From positions 1,840 through 11,560 of the forward strand of contig JALUJE010000105.1 of the NCBI GenBank assembly GCA_027057185.1: a DNA stretch of 9,721 nucleotides, given 5' to 3'. Below are positions 1-5,464 of the stretch, one piece after another. A program made the position numbers and the translations under genes. The DNA comes from Helicobacteraceae bacterium (GTDB lineage: Bacteria > Campylobacterota > Campylobacteria > Campylobacterales > Sulfurimonadaceae). The notes beneath the pieces are model-generated. The model did not search any database and was not told the DNA's origin. It saw only the letters and a list, made by a program, of their open reading frames with translations. Every line of letters begins with the position of its first letter. Positions within the stretch are counted from its first letter, which is position 1.

Positions 1-479
1 TCCCCGTACCTTTTGATGTGGCAGCTCTCGGTGGCAAGCATTCGGTATCACTTCAGGGGGATAGTTTCGATATTAAAATTCCTGCGGGCATTAAAGCAGG
101 GGAGAAACTGCGAGTTCGCGGAAAAGGAAAATCAGCAGGGGGACACAGCGGCGATCTGTACTTGAAAATACATGTGGCTCCCAGCAGTGAGTATGAACGT
201 GAAGGAGATGACCTGATTAAAAATTTTGACGTCTCACTGCACGATGCCCTTTTTGGTGGAAAAATTGCCATCGATACACTCGAAAAAGAGATAAAGCTGA
301 AAATTCCTGAAAACACAAAAAACGGACAACGTTTTCGTGTCAAAGGAATGGGCATTAAAAATCGTAAAAGCGGTGAACGGGGCGACTTATATCTACAGGC
401 CAATGTCGTGTTGCCTAAAGTTAGTGATTTAGATGACGATCTTGTAGAGATGATGAAAAAGAAACTTCCAAAGGAGTAG
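1..479 (+). CDS. cbpA: CbpA/DnaJ-family co-chaperone, C-terminal part (5' end outside window)
   Basis: J-domain co-chaperones deliver unfolded clients to DnaK and stimulate its ATPase in the cytoplasm. Only the C-terminal 158 codons are here (reading frame begins at base 3), so the J domain is not visible. The visible part has the end of client-binding domain I, with ALGG (about 24-35) followed closely by IKIPAGI and GEKLRVRGKG. Domain II follows, with ALFGGKIAIDTL, LKIPENTKNGQRFRVKGMG and GDLYLQ. In class I DnaJ a four-repeat CxxCxGxG zinc finger lies between the ALGG-type strand and the IPAG strand; here only a few residues separate them and there is no cysteine. That makes it a zinc-finger-less, CbpA-like protein. 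The stop is three bases before hspR, whose ribosome binding site lies in this gene's last codons. The pairing matches the cbpA-hspR unit of Campylobacter, where HspR is expected to repress the operon from an upstream site not present here. Confidence 0.88.
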   Translation, partial: PVPFDVAALGGKHSVSLQGDSFDIKIPAGIKAGEKLRVRGKGKSAGGHSGDLYLKIHVAPSSEYEREGDDLIKNFDVSLHDALFGGKIAIDTLEKEIKLKIPENTKNGQRFRVKGMGIKNRKSGERGDLYLQANVVLPKVSDLDDDLVEMMKKKLPKE

Positions 480-482
480 GGC

Positions 483-860
483 ATGCACCACTATGATGAA
501 CCGGTTTATCTTATTAGCATCGTGGCTAAGATATTGGACATTCATCCACAGACACTGCGCCAATATGAGCGTGAAAACCTGATTACTCCTTCACGATCCA
601 ATGGAAGAATTCGTCTCTATTCGCAGCGTGATATTGATAAAATTAAAATGATACTTCGTCTTACGCGTGAATTGGGAGTGAATTTAGCCGGTGTTGATAT
701 TGCCATTCGACTTAAGGAGCAGATTGAAGTCATGGAGCAGGAGATTGCCGAACTGCGTCATGCCCTTGCCAAAACACAAAACAGTAGTAGCATACCTCCG
801 GAGAAATCACTGGTGACAAAACGCAGTGTTTATGAGTTAATTATTTTTGAAGATGACTGA
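483..860 (+). CDS. hspR: HspR, MerR-family heat-shock repressor
   Basis: HspR represses chaperone operons and is itself thought to sense free DnaK. The 125-aa product has the MerR winged helix-turn-helix at residues 8-47: a helix pair around YLISIVAKILDI, the recognition segment HPQTLRQYERENLI (HspR-type LRxYER), and a wing with NGRIRLYS. Residues 74-97 are a heptad-like helix (RLKEQIEVMEQEIAELRHAL) fitting the MerR dimerisation coil. The tail ends in an acidic EDD. There are no metal-binding cysteines, so it is not a metal-sensing MerR. The ATG start is supported by AAAGGAG about six bases upstream, inside the end of cbpA, so translation is probably coupled to cbpA. No copy of an HspR-type operator (CTTGAGT-N7-ACTCAAG) was seen in the window, as expected if the site lies upstream of cbpA. 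Length is usual for the family. Confidence 0.9.
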   Translation: MHHYDEPVYLISIVAKILDIHPQTLRQYERENLITPSRSNGRIRLYSQRDIDKIKMILRLTRELGVNLAGVDIAIRLKEQIEVMEQEIAELRHALAKTQNSSSIPPEKSLVTKRSVYELIIFEDD

Positions 861-866
861 TCAAGA

Positions 867-2129
867 TTACTCTTTTGCACGCTGTATGAAGACGCCGAGT
901 GCCTGTAGTTTCTTTTCGAGTTTCTCATATCCCCGGTCAAGATGGTAGATACGATGGATATCGGTTTCTCCCTCGGCTACGAGTGCGGCTAATACGAGGG
1001 CGCTAGATGCCCGTAGATCGGTCGCCATGACATCTGTTCCAGATAGTTTAGAAGGGCCGGTAATGGTTGCGCTGTGACCACTGAGTTTAATATCGGCACC
1101 CAGACGCTGAAGTTCACTGACATGCATAAAGCGATTTTCAAACAGTCGTTCTTCTATGGTAGAGGTGCCTTCGGCCTGGGTGCACAGTGCCATAAACTGT
1201 GCCTGCATATCTGTAGGAAATCCGGGATACTCTTGTGTGATGATGGTAATGGGTTTGATGGTTTTAGCGGGATGAATGGTCATGTGATCTTGTGCAATAT
1301 CACAGCGAAATCCCATCTCCTCGAGTTTAGCAATCACTGTTTCTAAATGTTTTGGTTCTATGTTTGTTAGTGTTAGGGTTGAGTTTGTGATGGCTCCGGC
1401 ACAGAGATAGGTTCCCGCTTCAATGCGATCGGGAATAACATCAAATGAGCGAATGTCAAGAAGGGCCCTATCGGTACCGTGAATGGTCAAATAGGCGCTA
1501 CCGATACCTTCAATAATGACACCGCTTTGGTGCAATATTTCACACAACTGTACCACTTCAGGTTCACGTGCGGCATTTGTAATGGTGGTTGTACCACGAG
1601 CCAGTGCTGCTGCCATAACAATATTGGCTGTTCCAGTGACGGTAATTTTATCAAATATTATGGCTGCTCCGACAAGACCATTAGCCGCTTCGGCAACGAC
1701 ATAGCCGCTTTTGATGCTAATGGTCGCTCCCATTTTTTCCAAAGCTTTAAGATGCAGATCAATCGGACGTTGTCCAATGGCACAGCCTCCAGGTAGGGAA
1801 ACTTCGCAGTGTCCAAAGCGTGTTAATAGTGGTCCCAATACCAAAATAGAAGCACGCATGGTTTTGACAATATCATAATTGGCTTTGGTATCGGTAAGAC
1901 AGCAGGTATCAATAGTAATACGGTGATCGTCAAAATGACAGGTAGCACCAAGATTCTGCAATAATTTCAGGAGCGTCTTGATATCGACAACGTCAGGAAC
2001 ATTTCCGAGGCAGACCTTGGTTTGTGACAGGAGTGTCATGGCAATGAGTGGTAGTGCAGCATTTTTTGATCCGGAGACCGCAATGCTTCCATGAAGTGTT
2101 GTGTGACCCTGTATCTGCAAATAATCCAT
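867..2129 (-). CDS. murA: UDP-N-acetylglucosamine 1-carboxyvinyltransferase (MurA)
   Basis: MurA transfers enolpyruvate from phosphoenolpyruvate to UDP-GlcNAc, the first committed step of peptidoglycan synthesis, in the cytoplasm. With the start used here the protein is 420 aa, close to the family's usual length. It begins MDYLQIQG and has SGSKNAALP with K22, the loop GGCAIGQRPIDLHL with the catalytic cysteine C116, GFPTDMQAQFMAL with the general base D307, and HLDRGYEKL with R399. The cysteine marks the fosfomycin-binding form, not the Asp variant of resistant bacteria. A longer frame reaches an ATG at 2144, but that start has no ribosome binding site. The ATG at 2129 follows GAGGGA (2139 to 2134) and fits the conserved N terminus. 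A TATAAT box sits about 27 bases upstream. The gene converges on hspR with six bases between the stops and lies 73 bases downstream of the CapK-like gene on the same strand. Confidence 0.97.
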   Translation of the reverse strand: MDYLQIQGHTTLHGSIAVSGSKNAALPLIAMTLLSQTKVCLGNVPDVVDIKTLLKLLQNLGATCHFDDHRITIDTCCLTDTKANYDIVKTMRASILVLGPLLTRFGHCEVSLPGGCAIGQRPIDLHLKALEKMGATISIKSGYVVAEAANGLVGAAIIFDKITVTGTANIVMAAALARGTTTITNAAREPEVVQLCEILHQSGVIIEGIGSAYLTIHGTDRALLDIRSFDVIPDRIEAGTYLCAGAITNSTLTLTNIEPKHLETVIAKLEEMGFRCDIAQDHMTIHPAKTIKPITIITQEYPGFPTDMQAQFMALCTQAEGTSTIEERLFENRFMHVSELQRLGADIKLSGHSATITGPSKLSGTDVMATDLRASSALVLAALVAEGETDIHRIYHLDRGYEKLEKKLQALGVFIQRAKE

Positions 2130-2155
2130 ATATTCCCTCATCATAAAAGTGTGAC

Positions 2156-2161
2156 ATTATA
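2156..2161 (-). promoter_or_regulatory. murA promoter -10 box
   Basis: On the minus strand the sequence reads TATAATG, a perfect -10 hexamer, placing transcription start near 2149 and giving a leader of about 20 bases before the murA start at 2129. The hexamer 17 bases upstream (CTACAA) is a poor -35, but the stretch between is T/A-rich, as is usual for the vegetative sigma factor of Campylobacterota. murA therefore probably has its own promoter even though the CapK-like gene lies upstream on the same strand. Confidence 0.6.
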
Positions 2162-2202
2162 ATCAAGCTATTATTAAATTGTAGAATGTATGATGTAACT
2201 TG

Positions 2203-3606
2203 TTATGAAAGAGTGGGTGTGGTATTTTGAAGATGCTCTATATTTAGGGACTGTTTGCAGATCACGCGTTTGCCGCGTGAAGTTTTATCAATTCTTTCTA
2301 CTGCCTTGACATTAAAGTCGAGGGCACCGTCCATGAGTGTATTTAATTTTTTGGTGATGGTCTGAGTATCAAGATGTTCTCCTTCTAATAACACCGTTAC
2401 TTTGCCTGCATCACTTTGAATATATTGAATGGCATGTATATTGTCATCGGAAAGGCACCCTTGTTTCGAAGTTGTCGTAGCAGAAGTGATGGCAGTAATG
2501 GAGATAAGCCGGTGGTCTTTGGTGACCAGAAAATCCTGCGTGCGACCCTCAATCTGTGTAACACTTTTGACAATACCGCTTTGGGGATAGTACACTATGG
2601 TACCCGTGGCTCGATCTGCGGTTTTATAGTTAATAAAAGGCATCACGAAATTATCAAAACTGGTCGTTACAATCTCGGTGTCGAGTATACGTACCAGACC
2701 GTATGAGGCTAAAAAACGGTAGGCGTTGTCATTGATACGGTAGGCAATGGCATTACGCTCGGTATGACCGTAATGTGTCAGTACATCCACGCCGAAATAG
2801 TCTCGAATCTGTTGCAGTTCATTGGAATAGAGTGTTTCAGATGCCAGAATAATGCCTTGAAGCGGTACCGGTGGCAAACCATGTTTTTTAGACTGTTTCA
2901 TAAAACTCAATACGGCACTTGGGTACCCAAAAAAGAATTTGGGTGCGAACTTCAATGCTCGTTTGTGCATACGAGGAAACATATCGGAGTTCATATAGTT
3001 ACTGCAAAGCAGAAAATAGTTGTCTACGGGTTCATGTTCCCAGAAAGTATTTTTGTGAGGCTTAAATACCTCTCGTCCCCGTGATAAGAGTGCACGATCC
3101 CGGTAGGTATAGCCGATTGTTGAAAAAATGTAGTTGTTGTAGGCCTTCTCTTTGGCTCGGGAGGAGGCGGGTAAAAAATATTGTGTCGGCGTCGATAACG
3201 AACCTCCCGAATAGTATGCAACAGGAGTCTCGAGTGTATGGGTATGAAGGGCTTCTATTTTGGTTTTAATTGTATCTTTGTGCAGTGAAGGAAACTGTGA
3301 AATATCGTCAGGAGCTTTAAAGTCTTGAGATGAGATACCATGCGCTTGAAAGATATTTTTATAGTAAGGAATGTGCTGCTCGGCAAAGAGAAGCGTCTCC
3401 AACGTTTTATTATAGATGTAGTCTATCTGAAACTGAGTGTCGGCAGCTTCAAATTCCCGGAGCAAGGCTTCATGAAGCGTATAGTGTTTTCCAAAGCGCA
3501 CGGAGAGGGGGATATTGCCGTACACAGAACCCAGAAATGTTTTCAGGGATTGTGGAAAACGGTAGTATACCTCTTTGTATCGATGCAATACTTCTTCAAA
3601 CGTCAC
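2203..3606 (-). CDS. PaaK/CapK-like adenylate-forming enzyme, substrate unknown
   Basis: This family activates a carboxylate as an adenylate, as phenylacetate-CoA ligase does. CapK-type relatives are found in polysaccharide loci with unsettled substrates. The 467-aa product has the core motifs in order. A P-loop-like segment YYSGGSLSTPTQYF lies near residue 131, and GYPSAVLSF near 227 is a segment typical of CapK relatives. YGHTER near 279 is the A5 motif, GRTQDFLV near 354 is the A8 motif with its Asp, and TSRGKR near 442 fits the C-terminal lysine region. The P-loop is unusual: the family norm is nearer SSGTTGxPT, and here Gly and Leu-Ser replace part of the Thr/Ser/Gly run. Two GTG starts are possible. 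The one at 3606 has AAAGG eight bases upstream, while the one at 3615 abuts that sequence and is less likely. There are no signal peptide or membrane helices. No glycosyltransferase or capsule genes are nearby, so the role is open; it could share a transcript with murA. Confidence 0.82.
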   Translation of the reverse strand: MTFEEVLHRYKEVYYRFPQSLKTFLGSVYGNIPLSVRFGKHYTLHEALLREFEAADTQFQIDYIYNKTLETLLFAEQHIPYYKNIFQAHGISSQDFKAPDDISQFPSLHKDTIKTKIEALHTHTLETPVAYYSGGSLSTPTQYFLPASSRAKEKAYNNYIFSTIGYTYRDRALLSRGREVFKPHKNTFWEHEPVDNYFLLCSNYMNSDMFPRMHKRALKFAPKFFFGYPSAVLSFMKQSKKHGLPPVPLQGIILASETLYSNELQQIRDYFGVDVLTHYGHTERNAIAYRINDNAYRFLASYGLVRILDTEIVTTSFDNFVMPFINYKTADRATGTIVYYPQSGIVKSVTQIEGRTQDFLVTKDHRLISITAITSATTTSKQGCLSDDNIHAIQYIQSDAGKVTVLLEGEHLDTQTITKKLNTLMDGALDFNVKAVERIDKTSRGKRVICKQSLNIEHLQNTTPTLS

Positions 3607-3636
3607 GAAAAACACCTTTATCTGTTTAAGTGTTGG

Positions 3637-3642
3637 ATTGTA
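3637..3642 (-). promoter_or_regulatory. possible -10 box for the CapK-like gene
   Basis: The minus strand reads TACAAT here, one mismatch from TATAAT, about 30 bases before the preferred start at 3606 and preceded by a T-rich stretch. The -35 position (TATCTT) matches poorly. It is the best candidate for the leftward promoter of the divergent region but is weak on its own. Confidence 0.3.
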
Positions 3643-3675
3643 TTGAAAAAGTGATTAAGAAGATATAAAACGTAT

Positions 3676-3698
3676 TACCACAAAGATAAAGGGTGGTA
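3676..3698. repeat. inverted repeat in the divergent intergenic region, possible operator
   Basis: Two perfect 6-base arms, TACCAC (3676-3681) and GTGGTA (3693-3698), are separated by 11 bases, so the centres are 17 bases apart. No T-run follows, so it is not a terminator. It lies about 39-61 bases before the inferred rightward transcription start and about 46-68 bases before the inferred leftward one, a position suited to a shared regulator. A 6-base repeat this close to chance remains tentative. Confidence 0.35.
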
Positions 3699-3721
3699 CC
3701 TTCTAAGGGATAACGGAAAAC

Positions 3722-3730
3722 TGCTATAAT
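3722..3730 (+). promoter_or_regulatory. extended -10 promoter for the 3758-5429 gene unit
   Basis: The sequence TGCTATAAT is a perfect TATAAT hexamer (3725-3730) with the TGn extension (TG at 3722-3723), which can replace a -35 element. The -35 position reads TCTAAG, a poor match. Transcription would start near 3737, leaving a leader of about 20 bases that contains the AGAAGGGG ribosome binding site for the GTG start at 3758. Confidence 0.65.
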
Positions 3731-3757
3731 ACATGTAAACTACAAGAAGGGGTATGG

Positions 3758-4177
3758 GTGAGTTCTGCGCTGGATCGACTGAAAAATCTTACGGCAAAAA
3801 TTACGAGTTATGAGCTTGCTCGTAAGGAAAATTTAAAAGCACTAGAACGTTTGTATACGACACTGTGTATCGATGAAAAAGTGGCGTCGTTTCAAGATCT
3901 TTTTGATTTTAAAGCGATTAACCTTTCTGGAATTTCGCTTAACAGTGAGCATCTTGGTGTTATTAAAGCAAAGAAGTATGTACAGATTATTGCCATTACT
4001 TACGACAGCAGCAGTAAAGTTAAAAATAAAAACAGCTCTTTGGGCTATTTCGGACGCAGTGAAAAGCTCGATGCCGCGCTTAAAGACGAGATTGTTGCCT
4101 TTGTGCTGCGATGGCGTTTTGAGAAGAGCTTTATGACGTTAGAACATTATCACGATATGATCAATACACTGAAATAG
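3758..4177 (+). CDS. hypothetical protein, 139 aa, soluble
   Basis: I do not recognise this protein. It starts with GTG, supported by AGAAGGGG ending five bases upstream; an ATG at 3754 is in a different frame and does not stay open. The N terminus (residues 1-35) is a charged, probably helical segment (SALDRLKNLTAKITSYELARKE broken by short turns). A middle region (about 50-85) alternates hydrophobic strands such as KYVQIIAIT with polar turns, including a Ser/Lys-rich stretch (SSSKVKNKNSS). The C-terminal 40 residues look helical and include WRFEKSFMTLEHYHDM. There is no signal peptide, membrane helix or cysteine motif; the one Cys is C37. It is the first gene after a good promoter, and the next gene starts eight bases after its stop, so it is very likely cotranscribed with the membrane protein and the exonuclease. 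No function is assigned. Confidence 0.72.
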   Translation: MSSALDRLKNLTAKITSYELARKENLKALERLYTTLCIDEKVASFQDLFDFKAINLSGISLNSEHLGVIKAKKYVQIIAITYDSSSKVKNKNSSLGYFGRSEKLDAALKDEIVAFVLRWRFEKSFMTLEHYHDMINTLK

Positions 4178-4185
4178 TAGGCGAT

Positions 4186-4722
4186 ATGGGACGGGCGCTT
4201 TTGGTGATTTGGTTGCGTTGGGCGGTGTGGGTTACGTTGTTTAGTCTTGGGACTGCCTTAGTAGTATCCTTGGGCATCACGCTGACACTCTATTTGCTTA
4301 AAGGTGCTGTGGCACTCGATGATAGTATTGTAAAGGCATTACGAGAGATTGCCCTGTTCTGGTTTGGTGTCTCTTGGAGTGTGACATTGCCGCTGGGGAC
4401 GTTTTTAGGAATGAAGCAGCTTTTTGTATCGTGCCGCTACGGCTATAGGCTACAGCTGCTTACTTGCCATGGGGAGCATATAGAGACAGTGTACTATAAT
4501 GCACTGGTTAAGGCCTGGCGAAAATGGCTGTTTCTAACGGTGTGGGGTGTGGCAGTTGGTGTACTCATGATAACAACGCTGCAGTTTGTTATTGAGGGCA
4601 AGATACTCTTAAGCAGTTGGTGGAATAGTTATTCGTTATATGTTCTGGTGATGTTTTTTTCGTGGGCAACACTGCGTCTTATGGTGCAGCGATGTCCTTC
4701 CATAGAGATGCGACGATGTTAA
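4186..4722 (+). CDS. hypothetical four-helix inner membrane protein, 178 aa
   Basis: I do not recognise the family. Four strongly hydrophobic segments are visible, at about residues 12-38, 54-76, 113-136 and 147-167, rich in Trp, Leu, Val and Phe. A more polar loop of about 35 residues (around 80-112) lies between helices two and three and carries two cysteines (C83, C94), a histidine (H96) and basic residues. The extreme C terminus (RCPSIEMRRC) is basic, so both ends are probably cytoplasmic. The start has only a weak AGG four bases upstream and follows the previous stop by eight bases, suggesting reinitiation. The stop TAA overlaps the exonuclease start region (ATGTTAA), so this gene sits between a soluble unknown and a DNA exonuclease. 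No transporter, enzyme or secretion motif is evident. Confidence 0.7.
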   Translation: MGRALLVIWLRWAVWVTLFSLGTALVVSLGITLTLYLLKGAVALDDSIVKALREIALFWFGVSWSVTLPLGTFLGMKQLFVSCRYGYRLQLLTCHGEHIETVYYNALVKAWRKWLFLTVWGVAVGVLMITTLQFVIEGKILLSSWWNSYSLYVLVMFFSWATLRLMVQRCPSIEMRRC

Positions 4723-5429
4723 TCTATCTGGATGTCGAGACGACGGGAATATCTGAGAAAGACCGTATCTGTGCGGTAGGTGGTATATCGGTAGAGAAAG
4801 ATACGGTCGCGTTATGTGATGCATTGATTCATCCACAACAAAAGATTCGACCTGATTCGATGATGATTCACCATATTACCAATGAAACTATCAAGGGGGC
4901 GCCTCCGTTTGAGTCTTCACCGGCATCAACGTGGCTACATGAACGTAATCGGCGTCATCATATTTTGGTGGTACACCACAGTACTTTTGAATTGCAGATG
5001 CTGCAAAAAGAGGGGTTTGTCTGGCAGGGAGAGCTGATTGACACACTCAAATGTGTGCGCCATCTCATTCCCGACTGTGAGCAGTTTTCATTGCAGTTTT
5101 TGCGTTATGAATTACAGTTGTACCGGCATGAGTCGGCGCTAGCTGACACATTAGGCATTGCCATTGAACCGCACAATGCCTTAAGTGATGCGTTACATGT
5201 GAAAATGCTTCATGAATATTTACTGGATTTGGCGGATACTGCAACATTACTGAGGCTCTCTGGGACTCCGGTGTTATTACAGAAATTTCATTTTGGAAAA
5301 TACAAGGGACGTTATATTGAAGAGATTGCTCTGCAAGACCGAGGATATCTCGAATGGTTATTGCAGCAGCTTGACGATAGCAATGATGACCTAGATTATA
5401 GCCTACGTTATCATTTGTCGCTATTATAG
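4716..5429 (+). CDS. ExoX-like DnaQ-fold 3'-5' exonuclease
   Basis: DEDDh exonucleases remove nucleotides from DNA 3' ends with two metal ions. ExoX of E. coli acts in mismatch repair and repair. The 237-aa product has motif I as YLDVETTG (D6, E8), a family-typical LIDTLKC near 108, and motif III as HNALSD (H153, D158). The C-terminal segment from about 190 (FHFGKYKGRYIEEIA, then YLEWLLQQLD) strongly resembles the C-terminal domain of E. coli ExoX, so it is assigned to that type and not to the polymerase III epsilon subunit. Motif II is odd: HHSTFELQML has H88 where Asn is usual and E92 where the catalytic Asp is usual. The ATG at 4716 is chosen because the conserved first strand begins there; a GTG at 4662 and an ATG at 4692 in frame would add non-conserved residues inside the membrane gene. 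It overlaps the preceding gene by seven bases. Confidence 0.87.
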   Translation: MLIYLDVETTGISEKDRICAVGGISVEKDTVALCDALIHPQQKIRPDSMMIHHITNETIKGAPPFESSPASTWLHERNRRHHILVVHHSTFELQMLQKEGFVWQGELIDTLKCVRHLIPDCEQFSLQFLRYELQLYRHESALADTLGIAIEPHNALSDALHVKMLHEYLLDLADTATLLRLSGTPVLLQKFHFGKYKGRYIEEIALQDRGYLEWLLQQLDDSNDDLDYSLRYHLSLL

Positions 5430-5435
5430 TATAAT
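5430..5435 (+). promoter_or_regulatory. mscS-family gene promoter -10 box
   Basis: A perfect TATAAT begins at the first base after the exonuclease stop codon and is followed by G. Transcription would start near 5442, leaving a leader of about 23 bases that contains AAGGGA for the channel gene. No convincing -35 is present upstream, in keeping with the other promoters in the window. The upstream promoter elements would lie inside the exonuclease coding sequence. Confidence 0.55.
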
Positions 5436-5464
5436 GCCATAGATTTTTTAAGGGATTTGTTACA

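Noticed and set aside
53..484. Long open frames antisense to real genes (for example 53-484, 5065-5559 and 7489-8004 on the minus strand).
   Set aside because: They lie opposite well-supported coding genes, have no convincing ribosome binding sites, and their translations show no recognisable domains.
1..860. Local HspR operator for autoregulation.
   Set aside because: I looked for the CTTGAGT-N7-ACTCAAG type repeat and found no paired half-sites; the operator is expected upstream of the cbpA start, outside the window.
2158..2163. A second TATAAT on the plus strand between murA and the CapK-like gene.
   Set aside because: It arises because ATTATAAT is palindromic; no plus-strand gene lies downstream for about 1.6 kb.
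2203..3606. Capsule or lipopolysaccharide biosynthesis locus.
   Set aside because: Only the CapK-like gene suggests it; no glycosyltransferase, flippase or sugar-nucleotide gene is present on either side.
4662..4715. An upstream GTG (4662) or ATG (4692) as the exonuclease start.
   Set aside because: The extra residues precede the conserved first strand of the fold, lie inside the membrane gene, and neither start has a good ribosome binding site.
3758..5429. Anti-phage defence system made of the soluble unknown, membrane protein and nuclease.
   Set aside because: There is no sensor, NTPase, nucleotide-signal or toxin domain, the nuclease is an ExoX-type repair enzyme, and the surroundings are core genes without mobile-element signs.
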